Below are positions 52,763-61,942 of a stretch of DNA of 64,000 nucleotides, one piece after another; within the stretch, counting starts at the first letter, position 1, and every line of letters starts with the position of its first letter. The notes beneath the pieces were generated by a model. The model was not told the origin of the DNA, made no database searches, and saw only the letters and a list, made by a program, of their open reading frames with translations. Position numbers and translations under genes: made by a program. The DNA is taken from contig NZ_CP029192.1 of NCBI RefSeq assembly GCF_008642315.1, positions 620,001 to 684,000 of the forward strand, written 5' to 3'. The stretch comes from Streptomyces venezuelae. Lineage in GTDB: Bacteria > Actinomycetota > Actinomycetes > Streptomycetales > Streptomycetaceae.

Positions 52763-55498
52763 CTAGTTCACCGTCAGCTCCGCGACTCCCGGGTGCTTCT
52801 TCGCCCCCTCCTCGCCGCGCACGGTCACCCGCACATACCGCGCGGGCCGCGGGTCGTCCGCGTCCACCCGGTGCCAGTTCCGCCCGTCGAGGGAGACCTC
52901 GACGCTGTGCGCGGCCGGCTTGACGTCGCTCCAGGTTGGCGTGACCTTCTTGACGCGCACCGGCTCGGTGAGGTCCGTGGTGAGCCGCCCGTTCGCACCG
53001 TCCGGGACCCAGGCGGTCGCCGAGTTGCCGTCGAAGGCGGCACCCGCGTACATGCCGGGCTGCTCGGAGGAGGCCTTGGCCGTGGTGCAGCGCGCCGCGT
53101 TGGTGGTGGGGGTCAGGTCGGGGCGGCGGGTCTCCAGGACGACCGGGGCGCCCTTGCCGAGGGTCCGCTTGCCCTGCGGCGTGTCGAGCGTCATCGGCGC
53201 TCCGTGGGCGAGACGCACGGTCGTGCGGCGGGCGCCGATCTCGATGTCGTAGGTGCGCCCCTGCCAGGCAAGGCCGCGCAGGGTGACGCCGCGGTCGAGC
53301 TGCGGGGGCAGCATCGGGTCGAGGTGGAGGCTGTTCTCCCGCATCCGCATGCCGGTCAGGCCGTTGGTGAAGGTCTGCAGGAAGCCGCCCTTGCCGGTGA
53401 GGAAGTCGTGCGCGGGCGAGCCCGACAGGGGGTCCTCGGCGCCCGCCTTGTCGCCGCGGGCCTCCGAGAACTGCGCGAAGGGGCCGCGGACGAACGGCTT
53501 GATGGAACGCTCCAGATAGGTGTACGTGGCGCAGCCCGGCTCACCGATCCCGGCGGCGTCGATGGCGTGCACCGAGTCCGTCATGGCCGGGCCGTCCGGG
53601 TCGGTGCGCTGCGCGTAGTAGTCGAGGGTCGCGGCCGCCGCGCCCTCGGGCATCTTCCACTCCAGCGGGTACATCAGGAGGACCGTGTCGGCCTGCTTGA
53701 TGGTGCTGCCCTTGTAGCCGTCGTACTGTTGGAAGACCTTGCGCTTCTCGTCGTACGGGATGCGGATGCGGTCGGCGATGGTCCGCCACTTGGCGGGCGC
53801 CCGCTCACCGGCCAGTTCGGCGGCGCGGGTCGCGTGGCGCAAGGCGGTGACGGCACCCGCGTTGGTGAAGACCGCGTCGTCGACGCCGTTGCTGTACTCG
53901 TCGGGTCCGGCCGTGTCCTTGATCGAGTAGCTGCCGTCCTTGTTGCGGCTGACCCGGCCCGCCCAGAACTCGGCGATCCCCTTCATGACGGGGTAGCCGC
54001 GCTCGCGCAGCCAGTCCGTGTCCTTGGTGGCCAGGTAGTACTGCCAGGTGGCGAGGGAGATGTCGGACTGGAGGTGGATCTGGGTGCGGCAGTGCGGCGG
54101 GTCGACGCTGTGGCACTCCTTGGCGAGGTTCCCCGAACTTCCGCTGTTCCAGGGGTAGAAGAGGCCTTCGTAGCCGAGCTTCCGGGCGTTCTCGCGGGCG
54201 CCCGCACGGGTGCGGTAGCGGTAGTCGACCACGGACCTGGCGAGCTCGGGCCGGGTGGCGAGCAGGCCCGGGTACATCCAGGTCTCGGCGTCCCAGAACA
54301 CGAGACCCGCGTAGTTGTCGCTGGTCAGGCCTGCCGGCGCGATGCTGTTGGAGGCGCCCTTCCGGGTGTTGGCGAGCAGCCCGTACTGCGCGGACCGCAC
54401 CCACGACTGCATCTCGCGCCGCCCGCGCACCTCGATGTCGCCGCGCCACAGTTCGGCCCAGGCGGCGGTGTGGGAGCGCAGCATGGTCCGCCAGCCGCGG
54501 TCCGCGGCCCGCCGTGAGGTGGCGGTGGCGTCCCGGCGCGGGGTGCGGGAGGTGAGGCCCGTGTCGATGCCGACGTACTTGGTGAAGCCGTACGACTGCC
54601 CACGCCGAACCGGCATGTCGATGCTCTGCCGTGCCGTCAGGTCCCGGGCCTTCCGGGCTTGTTGGGCCTTGCCGCCCCGTACGCCTTGGTCGGCGCGCAG
54701 AGTGGAGGCGACGGCTCCGTCCACCTTCGTGCCGTCCGTGCGGAAGGCGACGTCCATGCTCGGCGCGGTCCCGGATCCGTCACGGTGTCCGCCCGTCCGG
54801 TCGCCGCCGCCGGTCTGCTGGATGCGGCGTGCGCCGCGCCCGTCGAGCATGTCGGTGACGGTGGCCTTGCCGCTCCAGTGCGGCGTCATCCTCATCCGGA
54901 CGGCGCCCACGTGCGGGTCGGTGCGGTCGGCGAGCACCTCGTAGACGAGATCGGTGCGGCGCCCGTCGGCGGCCGTCCAGGTCAGTGAGGTACGGACGAC
55001 ACCGCAGTGCAGGAGGAGTGACTGGCGGTAGTCGGAGATTCGACCGCTCGGCGTAGAAGAGTTGAAGGTATCGCCGTGTGCTCCACCCGTGTCGACCGTG
55101 AGGGCGGTCCAGTTGGGCAGGGCCGCGACGGCCTGGCGGTCCTCGGCGGTCTGCTTGTTGTGCGCGTACAGCCCGGAGACGAAGGAGCCGTCGTAGCGCG
55201 GGGTGAACAGCGGCCATCCCGTCTTGGCCTCGCTGTCGGTGTATCCGGCGCCGTTGGGCGGTACGCGTTGCCCCAGGTAGCCGTTGCCGACGAAGGCGTG
55301 GTGGGTGTCCTTGGCGTCGGCCCGCGTGGTGGTGCCGAGGGTCCAGCCGTTACCCGTGCGGCAGTGCGCGGCGGGGGTGCTGTCGCCGTCCGGCGCCGTT
55401 CCGGCGGCCGCCGACGGCACCGAGGCGACGAGGGTTCCGGCCAGCAGCACCGCGGTGAGTCGGGCGGTGCGCGGCCGCGCACCGAGGGAGTACGTCAT
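52763..55498 (-). CDS. Secreted GH65-family enzyme with a C-terminal discoidin-like domain (acid-trehalase type)
   Basis: 911 residues from ATG 55498. Signal peptide about 1-32 (RLTAVLLAGTLVASVPSAAA). The N-terminal beta-sandwich (NGWTLGTTTRADAKDTHHAF, VGNGYLGQRVPP) and the (alpha/alpha)6 barrel (NYAGLVFWDAETWMYPGLLA, FYPWNSGSSG, KDTAGPDEYSNGVDDAVFTN with the catalytic Glu in GPDEY, RGPFAQFSEARGDKAG) are those of GH65. The hydrolase version of this family splits trehalose outside the cell. From about residue 780 a coagulation-factor-5/8-type sugar-binding module follows (GNSATAWVPDGANGRLTTDL, YVRVTVRGEEG). Divergent from the STAND regulator gene. Confidence 0.92.
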   Translation of the reverse strand: MTYSLGARPRTARLTAVLLAGTLVASVPSAAAGTAPDGDSTPAAHCRTGNGWTLGTTTRADAKDTHHAFVGNGYLGQRVPPNGAGYTDSEAKTGWPLFTPRYDGSFVSGLYAHNKQTAEDRQAVAALPNWTALTVDTGGAHGDTFNSSTPSGRISDYRQSLLLHCGVVRTSLTWTAADGRRTDLVYEVLADRTDPHVGAVRMRMTPHWSGKATVTDMLDGRGARRIQQTGGGDRTGGHRDGSGTAPSMDVAFRTDGTKVDGAVASTLRADQGVRGGKAQQARKARDLTARQSIDMPVRRGQSYGFTKYVGIDTGLTSRTPRRDATATSRRAADRGWRTMLRSHTAAWAELWRGDIEVRGRREMQSWVRSAQYGLLANTRKGASNSIAPAGLTSDNYAGLVFWDAETWMYPGLLATRPELARSVVDYRYRTRAGARENARKLGYEGLFYPWNSGSSGNLAKECHSVDPPHCRTQIHLQSDISLATWQYYLATKDTDWLRERGYPVMKGIAEFWAGRVSRNKDGSYSIKDTAGPDEYSNGVDDAVFTNAGAVTALRHATRAAELAGERAPAKWRTIADRIRIPYDEKRKVFQQYDGYKGSTIKQADTVLLMYPLEWKMPEGAAAATLDYYAQRTDPDGPAMTDSVHAIDAAGIGEPGCATYTYLERSIKPFVRGPFAQFSEARGDKAGAEDPLSGSPAHDFLTGKGGFLQTFTNGLTGMRMRENSLHLDPMLPPQLDRGVTLRGLAWQGRTYDIEIGARRTTVRLAHGAPMTLDTPQGKRTLGKGAPVVLETRRPDLTPTTNAARCTTAKASSEQPGMYAGAAFDGNSATAWVPDGANGRLTTDLTEPVRVKKVTPTWSDVKPAAHSVEVSLDGRNWHRVDADDPRPARYVRVTVRGEEGAKKHPGVAELTVN

Positions 55499-55736
55499 TG
55501 TTCTCCGTCACTCTGGTTCACCTGCGAGGGTCCAGGGACCATAAATTTCCTGAACGAGTCACGTCAATAGATGGGTGTTCTCGGTCAAGTCTCGAAGGCA
55601 TGGAGAACATGTAAAAGGTGACACCCGTCCGGGTGACCCGAGCGACAGACTGCGGAGGGCCGTCCCCAGTACACCGGCGGCCCGGAGGCCAATTCGGGAC
55701 GTGTGTTCACGCGTTCAGCGGATCGAGCAGGACGGC

Positions 55737-57809
55737 GTGGCGGACACTGCCTGTATGTGGGGCCAAGCACCTGAATACCGTGACCTCTTCGTCGGGCGTA
55801 CGAGGGAACAGGACGAGCTCGTCTCCGCGCTGCCCTCGCACCGGCTGATCAGCATCACGGGTGCCGCCGGCGTCGGCAAGACCCGGCTCGTCGCGCACAC
55901 GTTGCACTCCCGGCTGCCGGAGACCGCCTCTGTCGGCCGTGTCGGCTGGGCCGACCTCGGTGCCCTGACCGATGCCCGGGGTCTGCTCGGGGCGGTGGCG
56001 CAGGCGGTCGGGTTCGCCGACCACACCTCCAGGCCTCCTCTCGATGCCCTGAGCTGCTGGCTGGCCGACCGGGAGGTACTCCTGGTCCTGGACTCCTGCG
56101 AGCACCTTGTCGCCGCCTGCCGTGAGCTGACAGCCGATCTGCTGACCACGTGCCCCGGCCTCACCGTCGTGACCACCAGCAGGCAACGACTGGGCAGTGC
56201 GGGGGAAGCCGTCATCGACATCGGCCCGCTGCCCCACGGCCGCGGCGACAGTGACGCGTTCACCCTCCTCATCGAACGGGCCCTCGCCGTGGCCCCCGCC
56301 CTGAGCGTGCGACACCCGCGGCAGGACGAGGACCTCACCTCGATCTGCACCCTGCTGGAGGGCATGCCGCTGGCTCTCGAACTGGCCGCGGGACAACTGA
56401 TGCACCGCCCCGTGGAGGAGCTGTCCGCCACCTTGCGCAGACAGCACGAGGGCCTGACGGCCGCCTGGCCCCGCTGGCCCCGGCGGCACCGTTCGCTGCG
56501 CACCGCCATCGGCTGGAGCCACGAACTGTGCGCCCCACTGGAGCGGTTGCTCTGGGCACGGCTGTCCGTCTTTCGCGGCACGTTCGACGAGGACGCCGCG
56601 CGCGCGGTCTGCTCCGGTGGACCGCTTTCCGCCGGTGCCGTCCCATCGGCCCTGGCCGGGCTGGTGGCCAAGTCGGTGGTCAGGCAGGAAACGGACGGCC
56701 GGCTGCGACTGCCGGCGAGCGTGCGGGAGTACGGCTGGATGTGGCTGGGTGAACTCCACCAACGCCGGCCGCTCCAGGACCGGCACGCCGAGCACTTCCT
56801 CACGCTGGCGCGCTCCGCCGACGCCGGCTGGCCCGGAGCGGGCCAGGCCGGCTGGTATCAGCGCATCGGCTCGGCCCATGCCGATCTGCGCGCGGCGCTG
56901 GACCATCTCATGGCCGTCGACACCGACCGCGCGGCGGAACTCGCGGGCCTGGTCGGCTTCTTCTGGAGCTGCTGCGGCCACCTGCGCGAGGCGCGCTCCT
57001 ACTTGGAACAGCTGCTGCCGCTCTGCCGTACCCACAGCCGCGCCCGGGCCAGGGCGCAATGGGCGCTGGGCTTCGCGGTCGCCCTGCAGGGAGAGCACTC
57101 CCGGGCGGCAGCACTGGGGCGCCGCTGCGCACGGGACGCGCGGTTCTCGGGCACCGCGGAGGAGCAGCTCGCGGCGGCCTACCTGCTCGGCATCACACAT
57201 CTGCTCTCCGGCGAGGCGCACGAGGCGTACACCGTGGCACAAGCAGCGCTCCAGCAGGCCTGCGATCCGCCCGCCGCCTCGCCTTCCGTCCTGCGGTGCC
57301 GTCTGGTGCGGGTGTTCGCCCTCACCAGCCTGGGCCGCCTCGACGAAGCGGCCCGTGCGGCCTCCGTCCTGCGGGCGGACTGCGCCGCACGGGAGGAGTG
57401 CTGGACCCGGGCCTACACCGACTATCAGCTCGCCCTCATCGCCCTCGCCCAGGGCGACCCGGCCACGGCGGGCGCGCACGTCCGAGCGATGCTGGCGGGC
57501 AAGCGCCGCCTGGGTGACAGCTTCGGCATCGCACTGGGCCTCGACCTGCTGGCTGCGGCGGCAGCGGCCGAGGGAGACGGCACGGCAGCGGCGCTGATCT
57601 CTGGGGCCGGGGAGACGTACTGGCGCTCCGTGGGCCACAGCCAGCGCGGCATGCCCGAGCTGCGCGACGTACGCGCGGCCTGCTGGGCGACGGCCCGCGC
57701 GGCGGTGGGCGACGGCCTCTTCGAGCAAGCCTACGGACAGGGCATACAGGCCGACCCCGTCTCCATCGTGGCGCTGGCGGTCGAAGGGCGGCTGCCCGGC
57801 GGAGCGTGA
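55737..57809 (+). CDS. STAND-type ATPase regulator lacking a DNA-binding domain
   Basis: About 690 residues from GTG 55737; the frame is open from TTG 55575 and the start is uncertain (ATG 55755 also possible). NB-ARC-like ATPase: FVGRTREQDELVSAL, P-loop ISITGAAGVGKTRLVAHTLH (about 36-55), Walker B REVLLVLDSCEHLVAACREL (about 113), VVTTSRQRLG, and EGMPLALELAAGQL. Then a winged-helix-like part and TPR-like helices (about 400-650) to the end GRLPGGA. Large LuxR-type regulators (LAL) have this core plus a C-terminal LuxR helix-turn-helix; none is visible here, nor an N-terminal SARP domain. It may act through a partner or be a truncated regulator. Divergent from the GH65 gene. Confidence 0.8.
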   Translation: MADTACMWGQAPEYRDLFVGRTREQDELVSALPSHRLISITGAAGVGKTRLVAHTLHSRLPETASVGRVGWADLGALTDARGLLGAVAQAVGFADHTSRPPLDALSCWLADREVLLVLDSCEHLVAACRELTADLLTTCPGLTVVTTSRQRLGSAGEAVIDIGPLPHGRGDSDAFTLLIERALAVAPALSVRHPRQDEDLTSICTLLEGMPLALELAAGQLMHRPVEELSATLRRQHEGLTAAWPRWPRRHRSLRTAIGWSHELCAPLERLLWARLSVFRGTFDEDAARAVCSGGPLSAGAVPSALAGLVAKSVVRQETDGRLRLPASVREYGWMWLGELHQRRPLQDRHAEHFLTLARSADAGWPGAGQAGWYQRIGSAHADLRAALDHLMAVDTDRAAELAGLVGFFWSCCGHLREARSYLEQLLPLCRTHSRARARAQWALGFAVALQGEHSRAAALGRRCARDARFSGTAEEQLAAAYLLGITHLLSGEAHEAYTVAQAALQQACDPPAASPSVLRCRLVRVFALTSLGRLDEAARAASVLRADCAAREECWTRAYTDYQLALIALAQGDPATAGAHVRAMLAGKRRLGDSFGIALGLDLLAAAAAAEGDGTAAALISGAGETYWRSVGHSQRGMPELRDVRAACWATARAAVGDGLFEQAYGQGIQADPVSIVALAVEGRLPGGA

Positions 57810-58108
57810 CTCCCTCGGGCGACCGCGAGGACACCGCCAGGGCGGGCCATCAGCGTGACGAGTGACGGGAGTCCTCCGATCGCGGTTCCCTGAAGCCGCA
57901 ATCGATCGTCGCCGCTGTCCCGGCCCGCGCGGTGTATCTGCTCCCTGGCCTGTGTCAACGCCGACAAGAACTGGACGCAGGCAGTCCGCAGTTCTTCCCG
58001 CTGCTGCTTCCTGACCTCCTTCCGCCACTGCGCACGATGTGCCACCAGAACAGAGATCACACTGATGAAACCGCCCAGGGCCGTACTGACCGGTGCAGTC
58101 CAATCCAT
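57731..58108 (-). CDS. Small membrane protein, probably truncated
   Basis: About 125 residues from ATG 58108 (GTG 58159 possible). The first 75 residues look real: MDWTAPVSTALGGFISVISV (hydrophobic helix) and RAQWRKEVRKQQREELRTAC, a basic amphipathic helix, then LSALTQAREQIHRAG. This is the N-terminal pattern of a common streptomycete small membrane protein. After about residue 85 the sequence loses quality and runs into the 3' end of the convergent STAND gene (overlap 57731-57809), suggesting that the original 3' end was lost. Function unknown. Confidence 0.5.
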   Translation of the reverse strand: MDWTAPVSTALGGFISVISVLVAHRAQWRKEVRKQQREELRTACVQFLSALTQAREQIHRAGRDSGDDRLRLQGTAIGGLPSLVTLMARPGGVLAVARGSHAPPGSRPSTASATMETGSACMPCP

Positions 58109-58350
58109 GACTGCCAGCGTGGCATGAACCTGAGGAGGGACTCCAGATGCGGCGGACACGACCCGGCCGTGACGTGCCGAGGGCCGCGCGGGTCACGTTC
58201 TCACGCACCCCAACTGCCCCACTGCACTCACACCCACCCCGTGCCGCGGTTCCGCGCCCGACACGGTGGCGAGTTTCGCGGCTGTCGCCGTAGCGACGTC
58301 GGTGCTTGTCTTGTTTTCACCATTCGGGAGGGCGAGCGCAGGGGGCCGTC

Positions 58351-60657
58351 ATGACCGACACCGGGAACCAGCCAGAGGACGCTTCCGCGAACCAGCCGGA
58401 ACGCGCCTCCGAGACCCAGCCGGAGAACGCTTCCACGAACCAGTTGGAGAACTCCCGCGAGAGGTCGCCGGAACACGGCGCCGAGGAACAGGCCGGTGGC
58501 ACCGTCGTCAGGACGGCACTCATCACCGGCGAAACTTTCGGGATACGTGCCGTCCAGTACACGGTGGTCGACGGTCAGGGCATCGTCGAGGGCGACATCA
58601 TTCTCGGCCGCGACGAGGACCTGCAACGGCGGACCGCCGAGCTGCGGGAAGCGGCGGCGGAGGGCGCCGTCGGCGTCGGGGACGGCATCCTGCCCGGTAG
58701 CACCGTCGACCTGACCAAGCGCGGCGCTGTGCAGCCGGCCGAGATCGTGGTCCCCTCGCAGGGCAAGCGGTGGCCCGGCGGCGTCGTACCGTTCCTCCTG
58801 GACGACTCCCTGACACCCGCCGCGCGCACCGCCATTCAGCAGGCCATCGACCACTGGCACGACAGGACTCGCCTCGCCCTGCGTCCGCGCACCGACACCG
58901 ATGCGGCCTGGGTGAACTTCCGCGACGCCGCGGGGTGTGCGTCCTCGATCGGACGTCAGGGCGGCGGACAGGACGTCAAGATCGGCGCGGGCTGCGGTAC
59001 GGGCGGCACGATCCATGAGGTCGGACACGCGGTGGGCCTCTGGCACGAGCAGAGCCGCGAGGACCGCGACCTGTTCATCAGCGTCATCTGGCAGAACATC
59101 GAGTCGGACCAGACGCACAACTTCGAGCAGCACATCTCCGACGGCGACGACGTCGGTCCGTACGACTACGGCTCGATCATGCATTACGGGCCGCGTGCCT
59201 TCGGCATCGTCAACCCGGCGACGGGGCTCCGGAAGACGACCATCGTGGCCGAACAGAACCTGCCGCCCGGCGTCAGCATGGGCCAACGCGACGGCCTGAG
59301 CGTCGGCGACAGGGGTGCGGTCGCCACGATGTACGCCGGGGTCTACCCCGCGACACGCAACGTCTGGCCGGGGCGTTTCCAGGGGCAGGCGAGCACCGAC
59401 CTCCTGTACTACTCACCGGCGCGCCGGCACTGGTTCCTGGGACGCACCACGGCGGGGACGCTGGACTTCATCGATGTCGGCGATACCAGCGGGTTCGGGG
59501 ACTCCATGGACGGTCGCCCGTTCTGGACGGGAGATTTCACCGGCGGCGGGCGCACCGAGATCATGTTCCACTACCCCGGCGACCAGAACTGGTGGCTCGG
59601 CACGATCACCAACGGCCAATTGAACTGGTCCCTGGTCGGCAACACGGCCGGATTCGGAGACGTCACCCGCAACCCGTTCTGGACAGGGGACTTCCTCGGG
59701 AACGGGCGTACGCACTTGCTCTTCCACTACCCCGGTGATCAGAACTGGTGGTCGGGGTCGGTGGCAGGCGGCCAGCTGAACTGGTCACTCGTGGGTAACA
59801 CAGCCGGTTTTGGAGACGTCACCCACAACCCGTTCTGGACGGGTGACTTCACCGGCGGCGGGCGCACCGAGATCATGTTCCACTACCCCGGCGACCAGAA
59901 CTGGTGGCTCGGCACGATCACCAACGGCCAATTGAACTGGTCCCTGGTCGGCAACACGGCCGGATTCGGAGACGTCACCCACAACCCGTTCTGGACAGGG
60001 CGCTTCACCGGAGACAGCCGCACCAACCTCCTCTTCCATTACCCCGGCGACCAGAACTGGTGGCTCGGCACGATGACCAACGGCCGGCTCACGTGGGCGT
60101 TCGTGGGCAACACGGCCGGCTTCGGCGACGTCACCGGAAACCCGTTCTGGACGGGTGACTTCACGGGCGACGGACGCACCGACCTCGTCTTCCACCACCC
60201 GGGCGACCGGAACTGGTGGCTCGGCACCCTCCAACAGGTCCCCGGCGAGAACGCGCGGTGCCAAGCGCTCCGTTCCGAGATCGCCGGACACCACGCCACG
60301 ATCCGCGCCCTCCAGCAGGCCAGGAACGCTCTCGACCCGAGGCTCGACCGGGAGGAGATCAAAGAGATCAACAGGCAGATCACCGGGCTCCGCCAGACCA
60401 TCACCACGAAGCAGTCCGAAATGGCCACCCTGGCCTGCCCGGCCACGCCCAACCCGGGCGGCGTGCAGTTGGTCTGGTCGCTGGTGGGCAACACGGCCGG
60501 CTTCGGCAGCTTCGCCGACGGCCGCCCCGTGTGGGCAGGGGACTTCACCGGGGACGGCCGGGCGGACCTGCTGTTCCACTATCGCGGTGACCTCAACTGG
60601 TGGCGCGGCAGCGTGACCGGCGGGACCATCAACTGGACGCTTGCCGCCAACTGGTGA
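58351..60657 (+). CDS. Astacin-type (M12A) metalloprotease with a seven-unit propeller domain
   Basis: 768 residues from ATG 58351. A repetitive acidic N-terminus (NQPEDASANQPERASETQPE) and a pro-like part lead to the protease: KRWPGGVVPFLLDDSLTPAA, zinc motif HEVGHAVGLWHEQSREDRD at about 222-240 and Met-turn YDYGSIMHYGPRAF, all residues intact. From about residue 336, seven units of about 52 residues follow (consensus PFWTGDFTGDGRTDLLFHYP, then GDQNWWLGTITNGQLNWSLV and GNTAGFGDVTHN). Unit six is interrupted by about 75 residues of predicted coiled coil with two Cys. No signal peptide is visible at this start, which is odd for an astacin. Confidence 0.9.
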   Translation: MTDTGNQPEDASANQPERASETQPENASTNQLENSRERSPEHGAEEQAGGTVVRTALITGETFGIRAVQYTVVDGQGIVEGDIILGRDEDLQRRTAELREAAAEGAVGVGDGILPGSTVDLTKRGAVQPAEIVVPSQGKRWPGGVVPFLLDDSLTPAARTAIQQAIDHWHDRTRLALRPRTDTDAAWVNFRDAAGCASSIGRQGGGQDVKIGAGCGTGGTIHEVGHAVGLWHEQSREDRDLFISVIWQNIESDQTHNFEQHISDGDDVGPYDYGSIMHYGPRAFGIVNPATGLRKTTIVAEQNLPPGVSMGQRDGLSVGDRGAVATMYAGVYPATRNVWPGRFQGQASTDLLYYSPARRHWFLGRTTAGTLDFIDVGDTSGFGDSMDGRPFWTGDFTGGGRTEIMFHYPGDQNWWLGTITNGQLNWSLVGNTAGFGDVTRNPFWTGDFLGNGRTHLLFHYPGDQNWWSGSVAGGQLNWSLVGNTAGFGDVTHNPFWTGDFTGGGRTEIMFHYPGDQNWWLGTITNGQLNWSLVGNTAGFGDVTHNPFWTGRFTGDSRTNLLFHYPGDQNWWLGTMTNGRLTWAFVGNTAGFGDVTGNPFWTGDFTGDGRTDLVFHHPGDRNWWLGTLQQVPGENARCQALRSEIAGHHATIRALQQARNALDPRLDREEIKEINRQITGLRQTITTKQSEMATLACPATPNPGGVQLVWSLVGNTAGFGSFADGRPVWAGDFTGDGRADLLFHYRGDLNWWRGSVTGGTINWTLAANW
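59359..60654. repeat. 156-base coding repeats (propeller blades)
   Basis: Period 156 bases; units at about 59359-59517, 59518-59673, 59674-59829, 59830-59985, 59986-60141, 60142-60525 (with a 225-base insert) and 60526-60654. The second and fourth listed units differ at only about two positions over about 155 bases, while neighbouring units differ much more, which points to recent duplication or gene conversion. Confidence 0.88.
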
Positions 60658-60730
60658 GCCACGCAGGGCCGGTGGCCCTCGTCGGCACCTGCCGGTGAGC
60701 GGTCACCCCGGCCACCCGGGAAGCCGCGAC

Positions 60731-61321
60731 AGACGTGCGAACGCTTACCGGACAGGCACCACCGAACGGGTCGTCACGCAAACGTGGGGAGAAGTCCACG
60801 CGGGCCCGGGGGGAGGCGCCGAGTGGGCCCCGACCCTGCTGGCGGTCGACGGCGATCAGGTGCGGGCCTGGACCGGCACCGGGCTGTCCCTGCGCCCGGC
60901 GCGGCTGATGGGCCCGGCGGACTCGCTGCGGGTGGTGCGCGCGCTCCGCGGCCTCGACGGGCTGCGGTCACCGGAACGTCGGGGAATCCTCAAGGCCGTC
61001 CCGGGGCTGGCCCTGGGGACGTTCCTGGTGACCGGCTGGCTGGCGACCTCACCCGCGCAGGCGGTGTCCCGCGCCAAGGGGAGCAAGGTGTCGCGCTGGG
61101 TGCAGGCCAACGCCGCCCGACTCCCCACCCGTTACGCCGAGTTCGTCTCGTATCCCGCGGACTACCGGCGCGCGGTCTACGGAGCACTGTCCGCCCCGGC
61201 CCGGAGCGACTTGTGGGTGGCGCACTTCGCGCACTACCGGAAGACGGTCCCCGAGCCCTGGCCCCGGGGACCGCAATCCAGTCGACGCGGCAGGGCCTCG
61301 CTTCCGAGAATCACCGCATGA
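60731..61321 (+). pseudogene. Fulvocin-C-related protein gene, N-terminally truncated
   Basis: The frame has good coding character from about 60760 but no plausible start codon. It matches, from memory, streptomycete proteins named bacteriocin fulvocin C-related, which begin with a thioredoxin-like CxxC part: here only the later pieces remain, GGAEWAPTLLAVDGDQVRAW, MGPADSLRVVRALRGL, a hydrophobic segment ILKAVPGLALGTFLVTGWLA, and RWVQANAARLPTRYAEFVSY with YRRAVYGALSAPARSDLWVA. The end (PEPWPRGPQSSRRGRASLPR) also departs from the family, so the 3' end may be shifted too. Stop at 61321 overlaps the next gene. Confidence 0.55.
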
Positions 61322-61683
61322 GCCTCAATGTGGATACCTACGTATACAAAGCCAACGGCGAGTGGGACCTACTGGAAGATCCCGACGACGACTACAGCAA
61401 GACCATGGCCGGATTCGAGGGAACACGCAGCAAGCTGTGGGGCTCCGAAACGGTTCGGGCGCTGGGGGCCCGCTTCTTTCCCCGGCTCGACGGCGGCAAC
61501 CTCCAGGTCGAACCGGGCGAGATCGACGACTTCCTGGCCGAGTGCGAAGCGATACGCCTGCACTTCGATCGCCTCGCTGAAGTCAGCGGCTACGACGCTG
61601 AGTACATCACCCGATGCTTCGACAACATCCTTGCCGCCTCCGTGCGGGCCAAAGCCGAGGGCGGCGGTGTCATCATCTGGTGA
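61318..61683 (+). CDS. Small acidic protein, immunity-protein-like
   Basis: 121 residues from ATG 61318. Sequence: SLNVDTYVYKANGEWDLLED, PDDDYSKTMAGFEGTRSKLW, RALGARFFPRLDGGNLQVEP, FDNILAASVRAKAEGGGVII and a final Trp. The small size, acidity and ending in EGGGVIIW are seen in streptomycete proteins that I associate with immunity proteins of polymorphic toxins, but I cannot prove this. No toxin gene is visible next to it. Its stop overlaps a short frame (GTGA). Confidence 0.65.
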   Translation: MSLNVDTYVYKANGEWDLLEDPDDDYSKTMAGFEGTRSKLWGSETVRALGARFFPRLDGGNLQVEPGEIDDFLAECEAIRLHFDRLAEVSGYDAEYITRCFDNILAASVRAKAEGGGVIIW

Positions 61684-61814
61684 GCGTGATCCTGAACGTC
61701 GACTTCAGGGCGTCGACGCGCCCTGCCGACCAGCCCCGCCTCTGCCGGGAGCTTGTCGCGCAGGAGCAGGAGTTGCGTGACGTCATTGCGGTTTCGGCAA
61801 CAACGGCTCGTTGA
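61680..61814 (+). CDS. Short possible protein coupled to the immunity-like gene
   Basis: 44 residues from GTG 61680, overlapping the stop of the preceding gene (GTGA). Sequence: SVILNVDFRASTRPADQPRL, then CRELVAQEQELRDVIAVSAT. There is no independent ribosome site, and it could be a remnant. Unknown function. Confidence 0.35.
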   Translation: MSVILNVDFRASTRPADQPRLCRELVAQEQELRDVIAVSATTAR

Positions 61815-61901
61815 GCGACCACAGCTCCATCGGTCGGGTGGGGGCCGACCCGTCAGCGGGCTCGTTGTTCGCCGTTGCCTTCGACGAGCATCAAACGTAT
61901 C

Positions 61902-61930
61902 GTTATTCGATAACATCGTTTTTCGATAAC
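61902..61930. promoter_or_regulatory. Two operator-like repeats GTTAT-TCG-ATAAC
   Basis: Two 13-base sites, 61902-61914 (GTTATTCGATAAC, palindromic arms) and 61918-61930 (GTTTTTCGATAAC, one mismatch), 16 bases apart, in an AT-rich island directly upstream of the DUF2975 gene. They are likely bound by the Xre-type protein encoded two genes on. Confidence 0.65.
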
Positions 61931-61942
61931 AGGGTGGTAGTC

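Noticed and set aside
55707..58208. Minus-strand open frame of about 830 codons
   Set aside because: Antisense to the STAND regulator, which has a clear P-loop and Walker B on the plus strand.
59359..60654. Possible CRISPR or mobile repeat array
   Set aside because: The repeats are in frame and encode conserved propeller blades of one protein.
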